From Firmicutes bacterium UBA6226 (lineage in GTDB: Bacteria > Bacillota_A > Clostridia > Peptostreptococcales > Acidaminobacteraceae): DNA of 22,722 nucleotides. Position 1 is the first letter of the stretch, and the number at the start of each line of letters is the position of its first letter. A program made the position numbers and the translations under genes. Below the pieces are notes generated by a model that worked only from the letters and a program-made list of their open reading frames with translations, did not search any database and had not been told where the DNA came from. Shown one piece after another: positions 1 through 9,034 of the stretch. Where the stretch lies: contig DJWQ01000007.1 in the NCBI GenBank assembly GCA_002441045.1, forward strand, positions 12,816 to 35,537, written 5' to 3'.

Positions 1-1295
1 ACGATAATCTCTCTTTCAATGATTTTCAAATGCTCATTTAAGTCTGTTATTTGTTGTCCGGTATCAGGAATATAATGACTTTTTTTCAAAAGCACCTCGG
101 CCACATGTGAGGGCATGTGTTCTTTACCAATAACATGTTCATCTGAAATTAAGTTCATCGCTGATTCTATAAAGTTCTTCAACTCTCTTATATTGCCAGC
201 CCAATTGTACCTTTTAAAAGCTTCAAGTAATTCGGATGAAACCATCCAAACATCTTTTCCCAACTGCTCATTGTATTCTCGAATGAAATAGTCCACTAAT
301 AGTGGGATATCCTCCGCTCTTTCATTTAAGCTTGGAATTCTGATATTGATGACATTTAGTCTGTAATAAAGATCCTTGCGAAATTGTCCTTCAGTAATCA
401 ACAAATCAGGCTCTTCATTCGTCGCTGCAATGATACGAACATCTATCGGTACATCTTTCGTTCCACCGACACGTCTTACATAATTTTCTTGTAAAACCCT
501 TAATATTTTAGCTTGTAAGGCCAAGCTCATACTATTAACTTCATCTAAAAAAAGGGTGCCACCATCAGCCTGTTCAAACAGCCCAGGCCGATCTGTTGCC
601 CCAGTGAAGGAGCCTTTAGCTGTACCAAATAATAAACCTTCAAGCAAGGTCTCAGGAATCGCTGCACAGTTTTGTGCAATAAAGGGCTTTGCCTTACGTT
701 CACTAGCATAGTGAATACTTTGAGCAAATAACTCTTTTCCCGTACCAGTGTCACCATAGATTAATACGCTTGAGTTTGATTTCGATGCTCGTTTTGCGAT
801 TTTTATTGCCTCAAGGTATCGATCCGTTTTGCCGATCAATTGTTCAAAGTGATATTGTCTTATACCAGCTTCTTTTTTAACTGGCTTTAAAAGCTTCTGT
901 TGGAGCTCAATAATCTGCTCTGACATATGATTGACAGTCGTAATGTTCTTTGCTATCTCGATAGCACCAATAAGCTCATCTCCATCAAAGATCGGATAAG
1001 TTGAGTTAACCGTTTTAATATTTTTTCCTCTGAAATTCAAATAGCTTTGTTCTCTGTCAATGATGGGCACACCAGAAGAGAGAACAGTCAACAATGTGCT
1101 GTTCTCTTTTGTCCAGTCAGGAAAAATATCTAGAAGGTGCTTACCAACAACTTGTTGATGACTAAGTCCCTCTATTTCCTCTATCGCCTTATTGTAAAGT
1201 ATCGTTCGACCCTTTTTGTCGACGATATGAACACCTTCCTCTATAGAATCTAAGATTTTACGACTCGCTAGATGAAGAACTCTATCAACTGACAT
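1..1295 (-). CDS. Sigma-54-dependent transcriptional activator, PAS + AAA+ (RocR-like), partial at left edge
   Basis: This is an enhancer-binding activator that would use ATP to open promoters bound by sigma-54 RNA polymerase. The frame is open from ATG at 1295 to the window edge, giving 431 residues. Residues about 8-115 look like a PAS sensor domain. The AAA+ domain follows: Walker A GDTGTGKE at 181-188, the sigma-54 contact loop GSFTGA at 228-233 (a tolerated variant of GAFTGA), then a Walker B region ending LFLDEV. The sequence LLFGTAKGSFTGA resembles the RocR/acetoin-regulator branch. The visible end, near residue 425, enters the linker to the expected Fis-type DNA-binding helix-turn-helix, which is cut off. 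The start is supported by GGAGG six bases before the ATG. It begins 16 bp after rseC stops and is probably co-transcribed with it. The signal sensed by PAS and the target genes cannot be read from this window. Confidence 0.93.
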   Translation of the reverse strand, partial: MSVDRVLHLASRKILDSIEEGVHIVDKKGRTILYNKAIEEIEGLSHQQVVGKHLLDIFPDWTKENSTLLTVLSSGVPIIDREQSYLNFRGKNIKTVNSTYPIFDGDELIGAIEIAKNITTVNHMSEQIIELQQKLLKPVKKEAGIRQYHFEQLIGKTDRYLEAIKIAKRASKSNSSVLIYGDTGTGKELFAQSIHYASERKAKPFIAQNCAAIPETLLEGLLFGTAKGSFTGATDRPGLFEQADGGTLFLDEVNSMSLALQAKILRVLQENYVRRVGGTKDVPIDVRIIAATNEEPDLLITEGQFRKDLYYRLNVINIRIPSLNERAEDIPLLVDYFIREYNEQLGKDVWMVSSELLEAFKRYNWAGNIRELKNFIESAMNLISDEHVIGKEHMPSHVAEVLLKKSHYIPDTGQQITDLNEHLKIIEREII

Positions 1296-1311
1296 AACGC
1301 CTCCACATTAA

Positions 1312-1749
1312 TTAGCTTAATGGTACCAAGCCTTCATGTTCAGATTGTAATACTTTCAGAATTTTAGCGGTATATTTATCATTCTTTAAGAATCGCTTGT
1401 CATTGAGTTTTATCACCAAATAAGTCAAAGCCATTACGAATACGCCAAAAACAGCAGTCATGATTTCATTTGACTTAAAGAGACCTTGCCCAACAAACAG
1501 TCCAACAAATAGACCAAATAGCGGAATCACATACATAATAAATGCCGCACTAAGGACACCACCAGTCTCCATAGACACTTCTACTAAGTCGCCTTCTTTT
1601 GCACTTACAGCATTTTTGGCAATTAGCATTATATCTTTTTGGTCATCGCCTAACTGACAAGCGCCACAGTTGCCGCAAGCCGTGTGTCTGACGAGTTTCA
1701 CCCTTGAGTATTCACCCATTTGATTGATTACGATACCAGCTCTATCCAT
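1312..1749 (-). CDS. RseC/MucC-family (SoxR-reducing-system-like) membrane redox protein
   Basis: A 145-residue membrane protein of the RseC/MucC family. In proteobacteria, members act with Rsx/Rnf electron-transfer complexes to keep SoxR reduced, or modulate the RseA anti-sigma system. The N-terminal part holds a cysteine cluster at C25, C28 and C31 (C-x2-C-x2-C) within a soluble beta-rich segment. Two hydrophobic spans follow at about 67-90 and 97-114, then a short charged tail. The start ATG at 1749 follows AGAGGTGATGA, a good ribosome binding site. It lies between aspS (31 bp upstream) and the sigma-54 regulator. No rnf or soxR gene is in the window, so the partner is unknown. The family call rests on length, cysteine motif and topology; the function in Clostridia is not established. 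Confidence 0.85.
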   Translation of the reverse strand: MDRAGIVINQMGEYSRVKLVRHTACGNCGACQLGDDQKDIMLIAKNAVSAKEGDLVEVSMETGGVLSAAFIMYVIPLFGLFVGLFVGQGLFKSNEIMTAVFGVFVMALTYLVIKLNDKRFLKNDKYTAKILKVLQSEHEGLVPLS

Positions 1750-1780
1750 TTCATCACCTCTTGTTTTTCAATAACGCCGA

Positions 1781-3574
1781 TTAAGCATTGCCTTTTTCGT
1801 ATGGCGTTAATTCTAGATACAACTCTCCGAGTTGCTTTTCTTCGGCAACGCTTGGTGCATTTGTAAGTAGACACTTTGCATCCTGAGTTTTAGGGAATGC
1901 AATAACGTCTCTTATATTATCAGTTCCAGTGACCAGCATAACGACTCTATCAAGTCCATATGCAATGCCACCATGTGGTGGCGCACCGTATTTAAAAGCA
2001 TCTATGAAGAAGCCAAATTTCTCAATTGCCTCTTCCTCTGTGAAGCCAAGCGCTTTAAACATTCTTTCTTGAACAGATGAATTGTGAATTCTAATAGAAC
2101 CACCACCAATTTCATAACCATTCAATACGATGTCATAAGCCTTTGCTCTACAGTTTGCAGGGTCTGATTCAAGTTTGTCAACATCTTCATCCTTTGGAGA
2201 AGTAAATGGATGATGCTTTGCAACATATCGATTTTCTTCTTCATCGTACTCGAAGAGTGGGAAATCAGTCACCCATAAAAACTTATAATCTTTTGGATCA
2301 AGGATGCCAAGCTGTTTTGCAACCTCACATCTAAGCGCACCTAAAGAATCAAATACAACACTTGGCTTATCTGCTACGATTAAAACTAAGTCATTTTCGC
2401 CAACATTGAATCTTTCCTTAATTTCAGTTATTTGAGCTTCATTTAAAAATTTATTAATTGACGATTGCATCTCATTACCAGAAAACTTAATCCAAGCAAG
2501 CCCCTTAGCGCCATAAGTCTTAATAAAGTCTTCAAGCTTACCTATATCTTTTCTTGAATAACGATCTGCATATCCATTGATGTTTATACCCCTAATATCA
2601 CCATTTGATGCAAGCGTATCTGCAAATACTTTAAACTCAGAATCTACAAACAAGTCATTTAATGGTTTAAGCTCAAAACCAAATCGAACGTCTGGCTTAT
2701 CTGAACCGTACCTTGTCATTGCTTCATGATAAGTGAGTTTTTGAAGTGGTAAAATTACATCAACGTCCGCTACTTCTTTAAAGATATATTTTAATAAATC
2801 TTCATTAATCGCTCTAACGTCTTCTTCATCAACAAACGACATTTCAACGTCAATCTGAGTAAATTCAGGTTGACGGTCCGCTCTTAAATCTTCATCTCTA
2901 AAGCATTTTGTAATTTGATAATATCGATCAAATCCAGATACCATTAATAGTTGTTTAAATAACTGTGGCGATTGTGGTAATGCGTAGAATTTATTTGGAT
3001 TGACGCGGCTAGGTACCAAGTAATCCCTTGCGCCTTCAGGCGTTGGTTTGGTAAGCATTGGCGTTTCAACGTCTACAAATCCATGCGAATCAAAAAATCT
3101 TCTTGCTGCAGAAGCAATTCTATGCCTTGTAAACAGATAATTTTGCATTTTAGGTTTTCTTAAATCTAAATATCGATACTTAAGTCTTAATCTTTCATTC
3201 GCCTCATCATTATCATCCACATGAATTGGTGGTACTTCCGATTCACAAAGAATTTTAAGCTCTTCAGCAAAGATCTCAATTTGGCCCGTTGGTAAATTAG
3301 GATTTACGGATTGTCGTTTCATTACTTTTCCTGTAATAGCAATGACATACTCGTTTCGAATCGCGTTGGCTTTTTCAAAAGCAGCTTCAGAAACAGCTGT
3401 ATCAAATACAACTTGGCAAATCCCAGTTCTATCTCTTAAATCGACGAAGATTAAACTCCCTAAATTTCTTCTTTTTTGAACCCAACCCATTAAAGTCACT
3501 TCTTGATCAATGTGCGTTTCTCTTAAATCGCCAGCATAATGCGAACGTTTTAAACCGTTTAATGCTTCACCCAT
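1781..3574 (-). CDS. aspS: Aspartate-tRNA ligase
   Basis: Class IIb aminoacyl-tRNA synthetase that charges tRNA-Asp in the cytoplasm. Its 597 residues match the bacterial type with the GAD insertion. The N-terminal OB-fold anticodon-binding domain spans about 20-110, class II motif 2 is FRDEDLR at 225-231, and motif 3 is in the C-terminal GGIAYGLDRVVML region. L38 in KRRNLGS sits where E. coli AspRS has L30. Non-discriminating enzymes that also charge tRNA-Asn usually carry His there, so I infer a tRNA-Asp-specific enzyme. The start at 3574 follows GGAGGT at good spacing. It begins 14 bp after hemZ. In many Clostridia hisS lies between hemZ and aspS; it is absent here. Confidence 0.98.
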   Translation of the reverse strand: MGEALNGLKRSHYAGDLRETHIDQEVTLMGWVQKRRNLGSLIFVDLRDRTGICQVVFDTAVSEAAFEKANAIRNEYVIAITGKVMKRQSVNPNLPTGQIEIFAEELKILCESEVPPIHVDDNDEANERLRLKYRYLDLRKPKMQNYLFTRHRIASAARRFFDSHGFVDVETPMLTKPTPEGARDYLVPSRVNPNKFYALPQSPQLFKQLLMVSGFDRYYQITKCFRDEDLRADRQPEFTQIDVEMSFVDEEDVRAINEDLLKYIFKEVADVDVILPLQKLTYHEAMTRYGSDKPDVRFGFELKPLNDLFVDSEFKVFADTLASNGDIRGININGYADRYSRKDIGKLEDFIKTYGAKGLAWIKFSGNEMQSSINKFLNEAQITEIKERFNVGENDLVLIVADKPSVVFDSLGALRCEVAKQLGILDPKDYKFLWVTDFPLFEYDEEENRYVAKHHPFTSPKDEDVDKLESDPANCRAKAYDIVLNGYEIGGGSIRIHNSSVQERMFKALGFTEEEAIEKFGFFIDAFKYGAPPHGGIAYGLDRVVMLVTGTDNIRDVIAFPKTQDAKCLLTNAPSVAEEKQLGELYLELTPYEKGNA

Positions 3575-3588
3575 ATTTACCTCCGCTA

Positions 3589-5052
3589 TTATTTATGATT
3601 TATAATTGCCTCTTTTTTCTTTAAAATTTCATCGAATCTATCGATATAATCTTCAAGCCCTTTGAAATTTGCAACTCTTTCAAAACGATTTTCATCAGGG
3701 AAACAAATTTTCGATACTGCCCCAGCCCCGCAAGCGACAATCGTATGCTTCTCTTCCATAATTCTCATATTATATAAAGATTCAAAACCTTCAAGTGCAT
3801 AACCTACATTTTCTAGATGACCTATCATCTTCTTTTGGCGATACATATAATAAGGTGTCAATTCTACTTTTCTAAGTTCATGATCTGAAATGGCAAGCAT
3901 TTCGCTTACAACTTGATCGTGAGCTAACTCATATGCTTCAAGCGATTCAATCAGTTTTGATGCTTTTTTAACCGCTAAAGTATGAATGGTTACATTTTCG
4001 GGATTAAAGCTGATTACTTTTGAAATCGTTCGCTTTGCGTCATCAACCGACTCACCTGGTAAGCCCATAATTAAATCCATATTGATGCTCTTAAACCCAA
4101 CACTTCTCGCAACTTTGAATGCCTCAGCGATCATCTGATCATCATGCTTTCTTCCGATTTGAATCAAAGTCTCATTGTTAAAACTCTGAGGATTGATGCA
4201 AATACGATCGACGCCATATTGCTTCATTATTTCCAGTTTCTCTTTTGTAATGGTATCCGGTCGGCCCGCTTCTACAGTATATTCCTTAACCTGACTTAAG
4301 TCTAGTCGGCTTTCAATCTTCTGTAACAAAGTCTCTAATTGAGGTGCGTCTAGACTTGTAGGCGTTCCGCCTCCTATATAGATACAGTCGATTTCCTTGT
4401 TTGCCAGTTCGACCTGATCAATCGCATAACTGATCTCATCCATTAAAAGCTCAAGATATTTAGGAAGTAGCTTACCCTTTAATTTCATGTCATTCGATGG
4501 GAACGAACAGTAAACACATCGCGTTGGACAAAATGGAATACAAATATAGAGTGAAACCGACTCTTTTCGATTTGGATACAAATGTGGCCTTTCTCTTTTT
4601 GCAACTTCAATCATTAAATCCACTTTATTGGGCTGCACCAAGTACTCGTCTGATAAAATCGCTCTAATACTTTGCTCATCATACCTTTGATCCCATAATT
4701 CATGTACAATTTTAACGGGCCGAATGCCAACTAAAATGCCCCAGTCAGAAGTAGGCTTAAATTGTCTCTCTAACATATGATATAGGTGTCGCTTAATTTC
4801 ATGTCGATCTGTTTCAGAGCGCACAAATAAGGTCCTCTCTACAAGAACCTTATCCATATACATACTCATCTCCACTGTTGATTCATCCGTATTGAGAAAC
4901 ACACCTGTTACGCCACTTGAGACCAACTTGTCAAACGCCTCTATAGAGTCTGTAAAGTTGATCTTTGTAACAGGGAGAAAAATCTCAATTAAAGCATCTA
5001 CCTCAAAGTGAATTTCATTTTTATTTTTAAAAACAACCAACTGAACTTTCAT
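3589..5052 (-). CDS. hemZ: Oxygen-independent coproporphyrinogen III dehydrogenase-like radical SAM protein HemZ
   Basis: A 487-residue radical SAM enzyme of the HemZ branch, close in length to the roughly 500-residue Bacillus protein. The iron-sulfur ligands are C175, C179 and C182 (C-x3-C-x2-C in FCPTRCVYC), followed by the SAM-binding GGGTPTS motif. HemN-type enzymes carry out anaerobic oxidative decarboxylation of coproporphyrinogen III. HemZ-branch proteins, which have a long N-terminal extension (here about residues 1-165), are less well characterised and may serve another role. The start ATG at 5052 lies 3 bp after the stop of the preceding hydrolase gene, with a weak AAGG site, so translational coupling is likely. 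No other haem genes are nearby. Confidence 0.93.
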   Translation of the reverse strand: MKVQLVVFKNKNEIHFEVDALIEIFLPVTKINFTDSIEAFDKLVSSGVTGVFLNTDESTVEMSMYMDKVLVERTLFVRSETDRHEIKRHLYHMLERQFKPTSDWGILVGIRPVKIVHELWDQRYDEQSIRAILSDEYLVQPNKVDLMIEVAKRERPHLYPNRKESVSLYICIPFCPTRCVYCSFPSNDMKLKGKLLPKYLELLMDEISYAIDQVELANKEIDCIYIGGGTPTSLDAPQLETLLQKIESRLDLSQVKEYTVEAGRPDTITKEKLEIMKQYGVDRICINPQSFNNETLIQIGRKHDDQMIAEAFKVARSVGFKSINMDLIMGLPGESVDDAKRTISKVISFNPENVTIHTLAVKKASKLIESLEAYELAHDQVVSEMLAISDHELRKVELTPYYMYRQKKMIGHLENVGYALEGFESLYNMRIMEEKHTIVACGAGAVSKICFPDENRFERVANFKGLEDYIDRFDEILKKKEAIINHK

Positions 5053-5055
5053 ATC

Positions 5056-5685
5056 TTAACCTTGTAAAAATGGATTGCGTTTTCTTTCAAAGCCAATTGA
5101 AGAACTAGCACCATGCCCTGGATAAACGGCAACTTGATCCTCTAAAATCATTAGTTTGTTTAGAATGCCTTGTATCAACTGTTTATGGCTACCACCAGGC
5201 AAATCTGTTCTTCCTATTGAACCATAGAATAATGTATCACCGCTAAAGAGGACCTTTTCTTTATCAAAATAAAGGCAGATGCCTCCTGTTGTATGTCCTG
5301 GCGTATGAATCACTTTACACTTTAAGCCACCCAATGAAAGAACTTCACCTTCTCCTATGGTACGATCTGCATTAATAGCAACCGTAGGACCATTCATTGA
5401 TTGTGTCAAGTTGAGACTAGGTGTCTTTAGCATTTCCTCTTCATCATGGTGAAGCAAAACTGGCGCTCCAGTTAATTTTTTAAGTTTTTCAACACCACCG
5501 ATATGATCACCATGTGCATGCGTTAAAACGATATAAGCAATATTTAAACCTAAATCTTCAATTTTTTTGTAAATTCTTTCCGCTTCACCACCTGGATCGA
5601 TTACCATACCGATGCGTGTTTCTTCATCGCCGACGATAAAACAATTTGCGGCATATGCGCCTACAGCTATTTTTTCTAAAATCAT
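5056..5685 (-). CDS. Metallo-beta-lactamase-fold hydrolase (glyoxalase II-like)
   Basis: A 209-residue MBL-fold hydrolase of the small glyoxalase II/YcbL type, probably cytoplasmic with a binuclear metal site. The signature THAHGDH places metal ligands at H56, H58, D60 and H61. TPGHTTGG supplies the next His, SGDTLF the bridging Asp, and PGHG near the C-terminus the last His. ATG at 5685 is preferred because GGAGGG lies five bases before it. An in-frame TTG at 5697 would add four residues, but it overlaps that same ribosome binding site. It sits 15 bp after dtd, a pairing common in Clostridia. The substrate is not known: hydroxyacyl-glutathione is a family precedent, but a bacillithiol or other thioester is possible. 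Confidence 0.92.
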   Translation of the reverse strand: MILEKIAVGAYAANCFIVGDEETRIGMVIDPGGEAERIYKKIEDLGLNIAYIVLTHAHGDHIGGVEKLKKLTGAPVLLHHDEEEMLKTPSLNLTQSMNGPTVAINADRTIGEGEVLSLGGLKCKVIHTPGHTTGGICLYFDKEKVLFSGDTLFYGSIGRTDLPGGSHKQLIQGILNKLMILEDQVAVYPGHGASSSIGFERKRNPFLQG

Positions 5686-5700
5686 TTGGCCCTCCAAAAG

Positions 5701-6150
5701 TTAAAAGCACTTTTTACTATCGACTAAAACCGTTACTGGTCCATCATTTTGAATGTCTACCACCATGTGTGCTTGAAACTTTCCTTTTTGAACATTAATA
5801 CCCAAACCTAAGACGGTATCACAAAACTGTTCATAAAGCTTATTTGCATGATCCGGCTTTGCAGCACTCATAAAGTTTGGCCTTCTGCCTTTTCTACAGT
5901 CACCCATCAGTGTAAATTGTGAAATGCAAAGCATTTCACCTCCCACATCTAGCAGGGATAAATTCATTTTTTCTTCATCATCTTCAAAGATTCTTAGATT
6001 GACAATTTTATCTGCCATATATTGAACGTCCTTTTCGGTATCGCCTTCTTCAACGCCTAAAAGTACATTCAAACCCTTCGCTATTTCACCCACAGTTTTG
6101 TCTTCTACAACAACCGAGGAAAAATTAACGCGTTGTACGACTGCTCTCAT
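5701..6150 (-). CDS. dtd: D-aminoacyl-tRNA deacylase (D-Tyr-tRNA deacylase)
   Basis: A 149-residue homodimeric proofreading enzyme that hydrolyses D-amino acids (and mischarged glycine) from tRNA. The two family signatures are present: SQFT at 77-80 (canonical SQxT) and the cross-dimer Gly-Pro motif G137-P138 in NDGPVT. The N-terminus MRAVVQRV is typical. The start ATG at 6150 follows GGAGG with five-base spacing. The gene begins 8 bp after the rel stop; this rel-dtd linkage is widely conserved in Firmicutes. Length is normal for the family and nothing is missing. Confidence 0.97.
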   Translation of the reverse strand: MRAVVQRVNFSSVVVEDKTVGEIAKGLNVLLGVEEGDTEKDVQYMADKIVNLRIFEDDEEKMNLSLLDVGGEMLCISQFTLMGDCRKGRRPNFMSAAKPDHANKLYEQFCDTVLGLGINVQKGKFQAHMVVDIQNDGPVTVLVDSKKCF

Positions 6151-6158
6151 TTCGCCTC

Positions 6159-8336
6159 CTAAGAACTAATCCTCTTGACTTCAATCATATCTTCTAAATT
6201 CTTGAGCTTTTTCATCAACTTATTTAGTTCTTCAATATCTGAAATTTCAATAGTGATATTTACGATAGCAATACCATTCTTATCGATTTTCGCATTGATT
6301 CCTGACATGGTCATATCGAGCTCATGCATCATCATCGTAATTTCTGATAATAAGCCTTTTCTATCTAATGAAACCACTTGTACACTAGCAGAATAGGACG
6401 TATTTGCACTATCTGCCCATGATACTTCGATAAAACGATTTTTACTCTCATCGGTCTTTTCAAAGTTCTCGCAGTCACTTCTATGAATAGTGACACCTCG
6501 ACCTCTTGTAATATAACCGATGATGCTATCTCCAGGTACAGGTGTACAGCATTTAGCAAATCGCACTAGGATATCATCAATTCCTTTTACAACAACACCT
6601 GTATCGCTTTTCTTAATCGGTTTTTTCTTGTTTGGAAGATCCTCAAACTTTTCAACATCTGTTTTCTGTTTAGCAAGCTCTTCTTTTTGCTCTTTGAAAA
6701 ACTTTTCTTTTATTTTAGGTACAACTTGACTGGTTAAGATTCCACCGTAGCCAATCGCATTATACATATCTTCTATTGACTTTAGGCTAAGACGTTTTAA
6801 AATGGCCTCTAAATAATCTTCATTTAAAACGACTTTTACAGGTAAATTCTGACGCTTTAATTCAGCGATGATAATCTCCTGACCCTTTTCTACATTTTCA
6901 TCTCTGCGTTCTTTCTTGAACCACTGTTTGATCTTTTGTTTTGCTTGTGTGCTCTTAACAAATTTCAACCAGTCTCTAGAAGGTCCCTGAGCGGTCTTAG
7001 TGGTCATAATCTCAATTCTTTGACCATTTTGAAGTTGATAGTTAAGTGGCACTATTCTCCCATTAACCTTGGCACCAATACACTTGTTGCCTACCTCTGA
7101 GTGAATTTTATAAGCAAAGTCAACAGGTGTACTTCCTACAGGCAGATCGACAACCTGACCATTTGGGGTAAATACAAAAACCTCAGTATTGAACAAATCC
7201 AATTTTAATGAATTCATGAATTCACTTGGATCCTTTAAGTCACTTTGCCACTCCATCATTTGTCTAAATGACGAAATTTTCTTTTCCATTTCATTGTTGG
7301 ATGTCTTGTTACCTTCTTTGTATTTCCAGTGAGCAGCGATACCGTATTCCGCGATTTCATGCATTTCTCGTGTTCTAATCTGAATTTCAAAGGGTTCACC
7401 ATTTCCCATCAAGGTCGTATGAAGCGACTGATAAAGATTGGCTTTAGGCATTGCAATATAGTCTTTAAATCTACCAGGAATCGGTTTCCAAAGAGTATGC
7501 ACAGCACCGAGTGCACTGTAGCAATCCTTAATATCACTACAGACCACACGAATCGCAGTCAAATCATAGATTTCGTCAAACTCTTTATGTTGGAATTTCA
7601 TTTTCTTATAGATACTATAGAAATTCTTAGGTCTACCATATATTTCAAAATCTAAGCCGAGCTCAGTTAAAGCCTGCTCAATTTGATGAATATAGTCGTT
7701 AATAATTGACTCTCTCTCTGTACGCTTTTTATCTACCTTGCGTACGAGATCCTTGTAACCTTCAGGATCAAGATACTTGAGACTTAGATCTTCTAATTCC
7801 CATTTAATTCTGAATATACCAAGTCGGTGTGCGATTGGGGCAAATATTTCAATGGTTTCCTCAGCCTTTTCTCGCTGTTTCTCAGGTGTCATTGCACCTA
7901 GCGTTCTAATGTTATGAAGACGATCGGCAAGCTTAATCAGGATGACCCTAATGTCACTGGACATCGCTAAAAACATCTTTCTCAGATTTTCAACCTGCTG
8001 TTCTTGTTTTGTTTCATAGTTAATAATCGCGAGTTTTGTAACGCCATCAACAAGTAAAGCGACCTCTTTCCCGAATTGTTTCTCAACATCTTCAAGAGTC
8101 ACAGGAGTATCCTCTACTGTATCGTGCAGTAACGCCGCGATAATTGTCTCTTCATCCATTTCAAGTTCAGCTAAGATTAAAGAAACACTGGTTGGATGGT
8201 TAAAAAAAGGCGTTCCGTCTTTTCTCAGCTGTCCTGTGTGCGCTTTATCGCCAAACTCATATGCCTTTGCAATTCTTTCTAGGTCAAGATAAGGCGCAAA
8301 CCCTTTAACCTTAATTAAATATCCTTCTAAATTCAT
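6159..8336 (-). CDS. relA: Bifunctional (p)ppGpp synthetase/hydrolase Rel
   Basis: Long RelA/SpoT homologue controlling the stringent response, with about 725 residues. The N-terminal HD hydrolase domain is intact: H71-D72 with EDT at 75-77, and RLHNIRT near 140. This indicates ppGpp hydrolysis as well as synthesis, as usual for Firmicutes Rel. The synthetase domain contains [12 protein letters not shown] and YQSLHTT (near 300). The regulatory half has a TGS domain (about 385-445), a zinc-finger/RIS region with CC at the [11 protein letters not shown] motif, and a C-terminal ACT domain (about 655-725). I prefer ATG at 8336; an in-frame GTG at 8342 adds two residues, and neither site has a textbook ribosome binding site (GGTGTGAGG directly precedes the ATG). 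A hairpin separates it from apt. Confidence 0.96.
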   Translation of the reverse strand: MNLEGYLIKVKGFAPYLDLERIAKAYEFGDKAHTGQLRKDGTPFFNHPTSVSLILAELEMDEETIIAALLHDTVEDTPVTLEDVEKQFGKEVALLVDGVTKLAIINYETKQEQQVENLRKMFLAMSSDIRVILIKLADRLHNIRTLGAMTPEKQREKAEETIEIFAPIAHRLGIFRIKWELEDLSLKYLDPEGYKDLVRKVDKKRTERESIINDYIHQIEQALTELGLDFEIYGRPKNFYSIYKKMKFQHKEFDEIYDLTAIRVVCSDIKDCYSALGAVHTLWKPIPGRFKDYIAMPKANLYQSLHTTLMGNGEPFEIQIRTREMHEIAEYGIAAHWKYKEGNKTSNNEMEKKISSFRQMMEWQSDLKDPSEFMNSLKLDLFNTEVFVFTPNGQVVDLPVGSTPVDFAYKIHSEVGNKCIGAKVNGRIVPLNYQLQNGQRIEIMTTKTAQGPSRDWLKFVKSTQAKQKIKQWFKKERRDENVEKGQEIIIAELKRQNLPVKVVLNEDYLEAILKRLSLKSIEDMYNAIGYGGILTSQVVPKIKEKFFKEQKEELAKQKTDVEKFEDLPNKKKPIKKSDTGVVVKGIDDILVRFAKCCTPVPGDSIIGYITRGRGVTIHRSDCENFEKTDESKNRFIEVSWADSANTSYSASVQVVSLDRKGLLSEITMMMHELDMTMSGINAKIDKNGIAIVNITIEISDIEELNKLMKKLKNLEDMIEVKRISS

Positions 8337-8391
8337 CCTCACACCATCTTAAGTATCAATTTAAGTACAAAAAAGCCGGTCAATTATTAAG

Positions 8392-8424
8392 AATAGTCCG
8401 TTCAAGCCAGTTGAACGAACTATT
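8392..8424 (-). terminator. Inverted repeat between apt and rel (possible terminator, attenuator or processing site)
   Basis: Two 14-base arms at 8392-8405 and 8411-8424 with a 5-base loop. On the minus-strand transcript they pair with a single G-U wobble. No U-run follows at once (the next bases are CTTAATAATT); a six-T run comes about 20 bases later. It is therefore not a textbook intrinsic terminator. It could be a leaky terminator, an mRNA-processing or 3'-end stabiliser for apt mRNA, or a structure in the rel leader. A TTGACC hexamer lies just downstream at minus-strand 8379-8384, but I see no good -10 box at proper spacing. Confidence 0.55.
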
Positions 8425-8468
8425 TTATATATATTTTACAGATTTATTTAGTTATTTACAACCATTTT

Positions 8469-8987
8469 TTACGACTCGTAGTTGATTGCACTAAACACTT
8501 TATAACCATCGAGGACTTTTCTTCCATCTAAGAAGTCAAGCTCCATTAAGAAGGTTAAGCCTACAACTGTCCCGCCTAGTTTTTCAATCAACTCACAAAC
8601 TGCTTTTGCTGTACCACCCGTTGCTAGTAAATCATCTGCAATTAAAACACGATCGCCAGGTTTTATAGCATCTTTGTGCATTTCAAGTACATCAGTGCCA
8701 TACTCTAAAGAGTACTCGTGTTTAATCGTCTCCGATGGCAACTTACCTGGTTTACGCACTGGTACAAATCCTTTTTTTGCAAGAACAGCGAGTGGCGCAC
8801 CAATTAAAAATCCTCTAGCCTCTGGACCAACTACTACATCAAACTCCGTTCCTTCTAATAAATTTAAGCATGCTTCAATTGCTTGATGATAAGCATCCCC
8901 ATCACTGAGTAATGTCGTCACATCCTTAAAACTAATTCCTTCTTTTGGAAAGCCTTCGATTACGCGAATTTTAGCTTTTAAATCCAT
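8469..8987 (-). CDS. apt: Adenine phosphoribosyltransferase
   Basis: Purine salvage enzyme of 172 residues that converts adenine and PRPP to AMP and pyrophosphate. The PRPP-binding signature [13 protein letters not shown] lies at 114-126. The PEARGF segment at 55-60 and the RKPGKLP loop at 78-84 are typical of Apt. The start ATG at 8987 follows GGAGGT. It lies 47 bp after recJ and upstream of rel. The recJ-apt-rel order is common in Clostridia and links purine salvage with (p)ppGpp metabolism in one transcript. Confidence 0.98.
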   Translation of the reverse strand: MDLKAKIRVIEGFPKEGISFKDVTTLLSDGDAYHQAIEACLNLLEGTEFDVVVGPEARGFLIGAPLAVLAKKGFVPVRKPGKLPSETIKHEYSLEYGTDVLEMHKDAIKPGDRVLIADDLLATGGTAKAVCELIEKLGGTVVGLTFLMELDFLDGRKVLDGYKVFSAINYES

Positions 8988-9034
8988 TCTTTACCTCCAT
9001 ATTAAAAGACATTGTCTTTATTAAGTCGTTTTTA

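Noticed and set aside
545..757. 70-residue minus-strand open frame near the left edge
   Set aside because: It is out of frame with the sigma-54 activator, whose Walker A and GSFTGA motifs occupy the same bases in another frame.
5686..5697. Upstream TTG start adding four residues to the MBL-fold hydrolase
   Set aside because: The added codons overlap the GGAGGG ribosome binding site that is ideally spaced for ATG at 5685.
7329..7655. 108-residue open frame on the plus strand inside rel
   Set aside because: It lies antisense to an intact, motif-rich rel gene, has no family resemblance and no clear ribosome binding site. It is a shadow frame.
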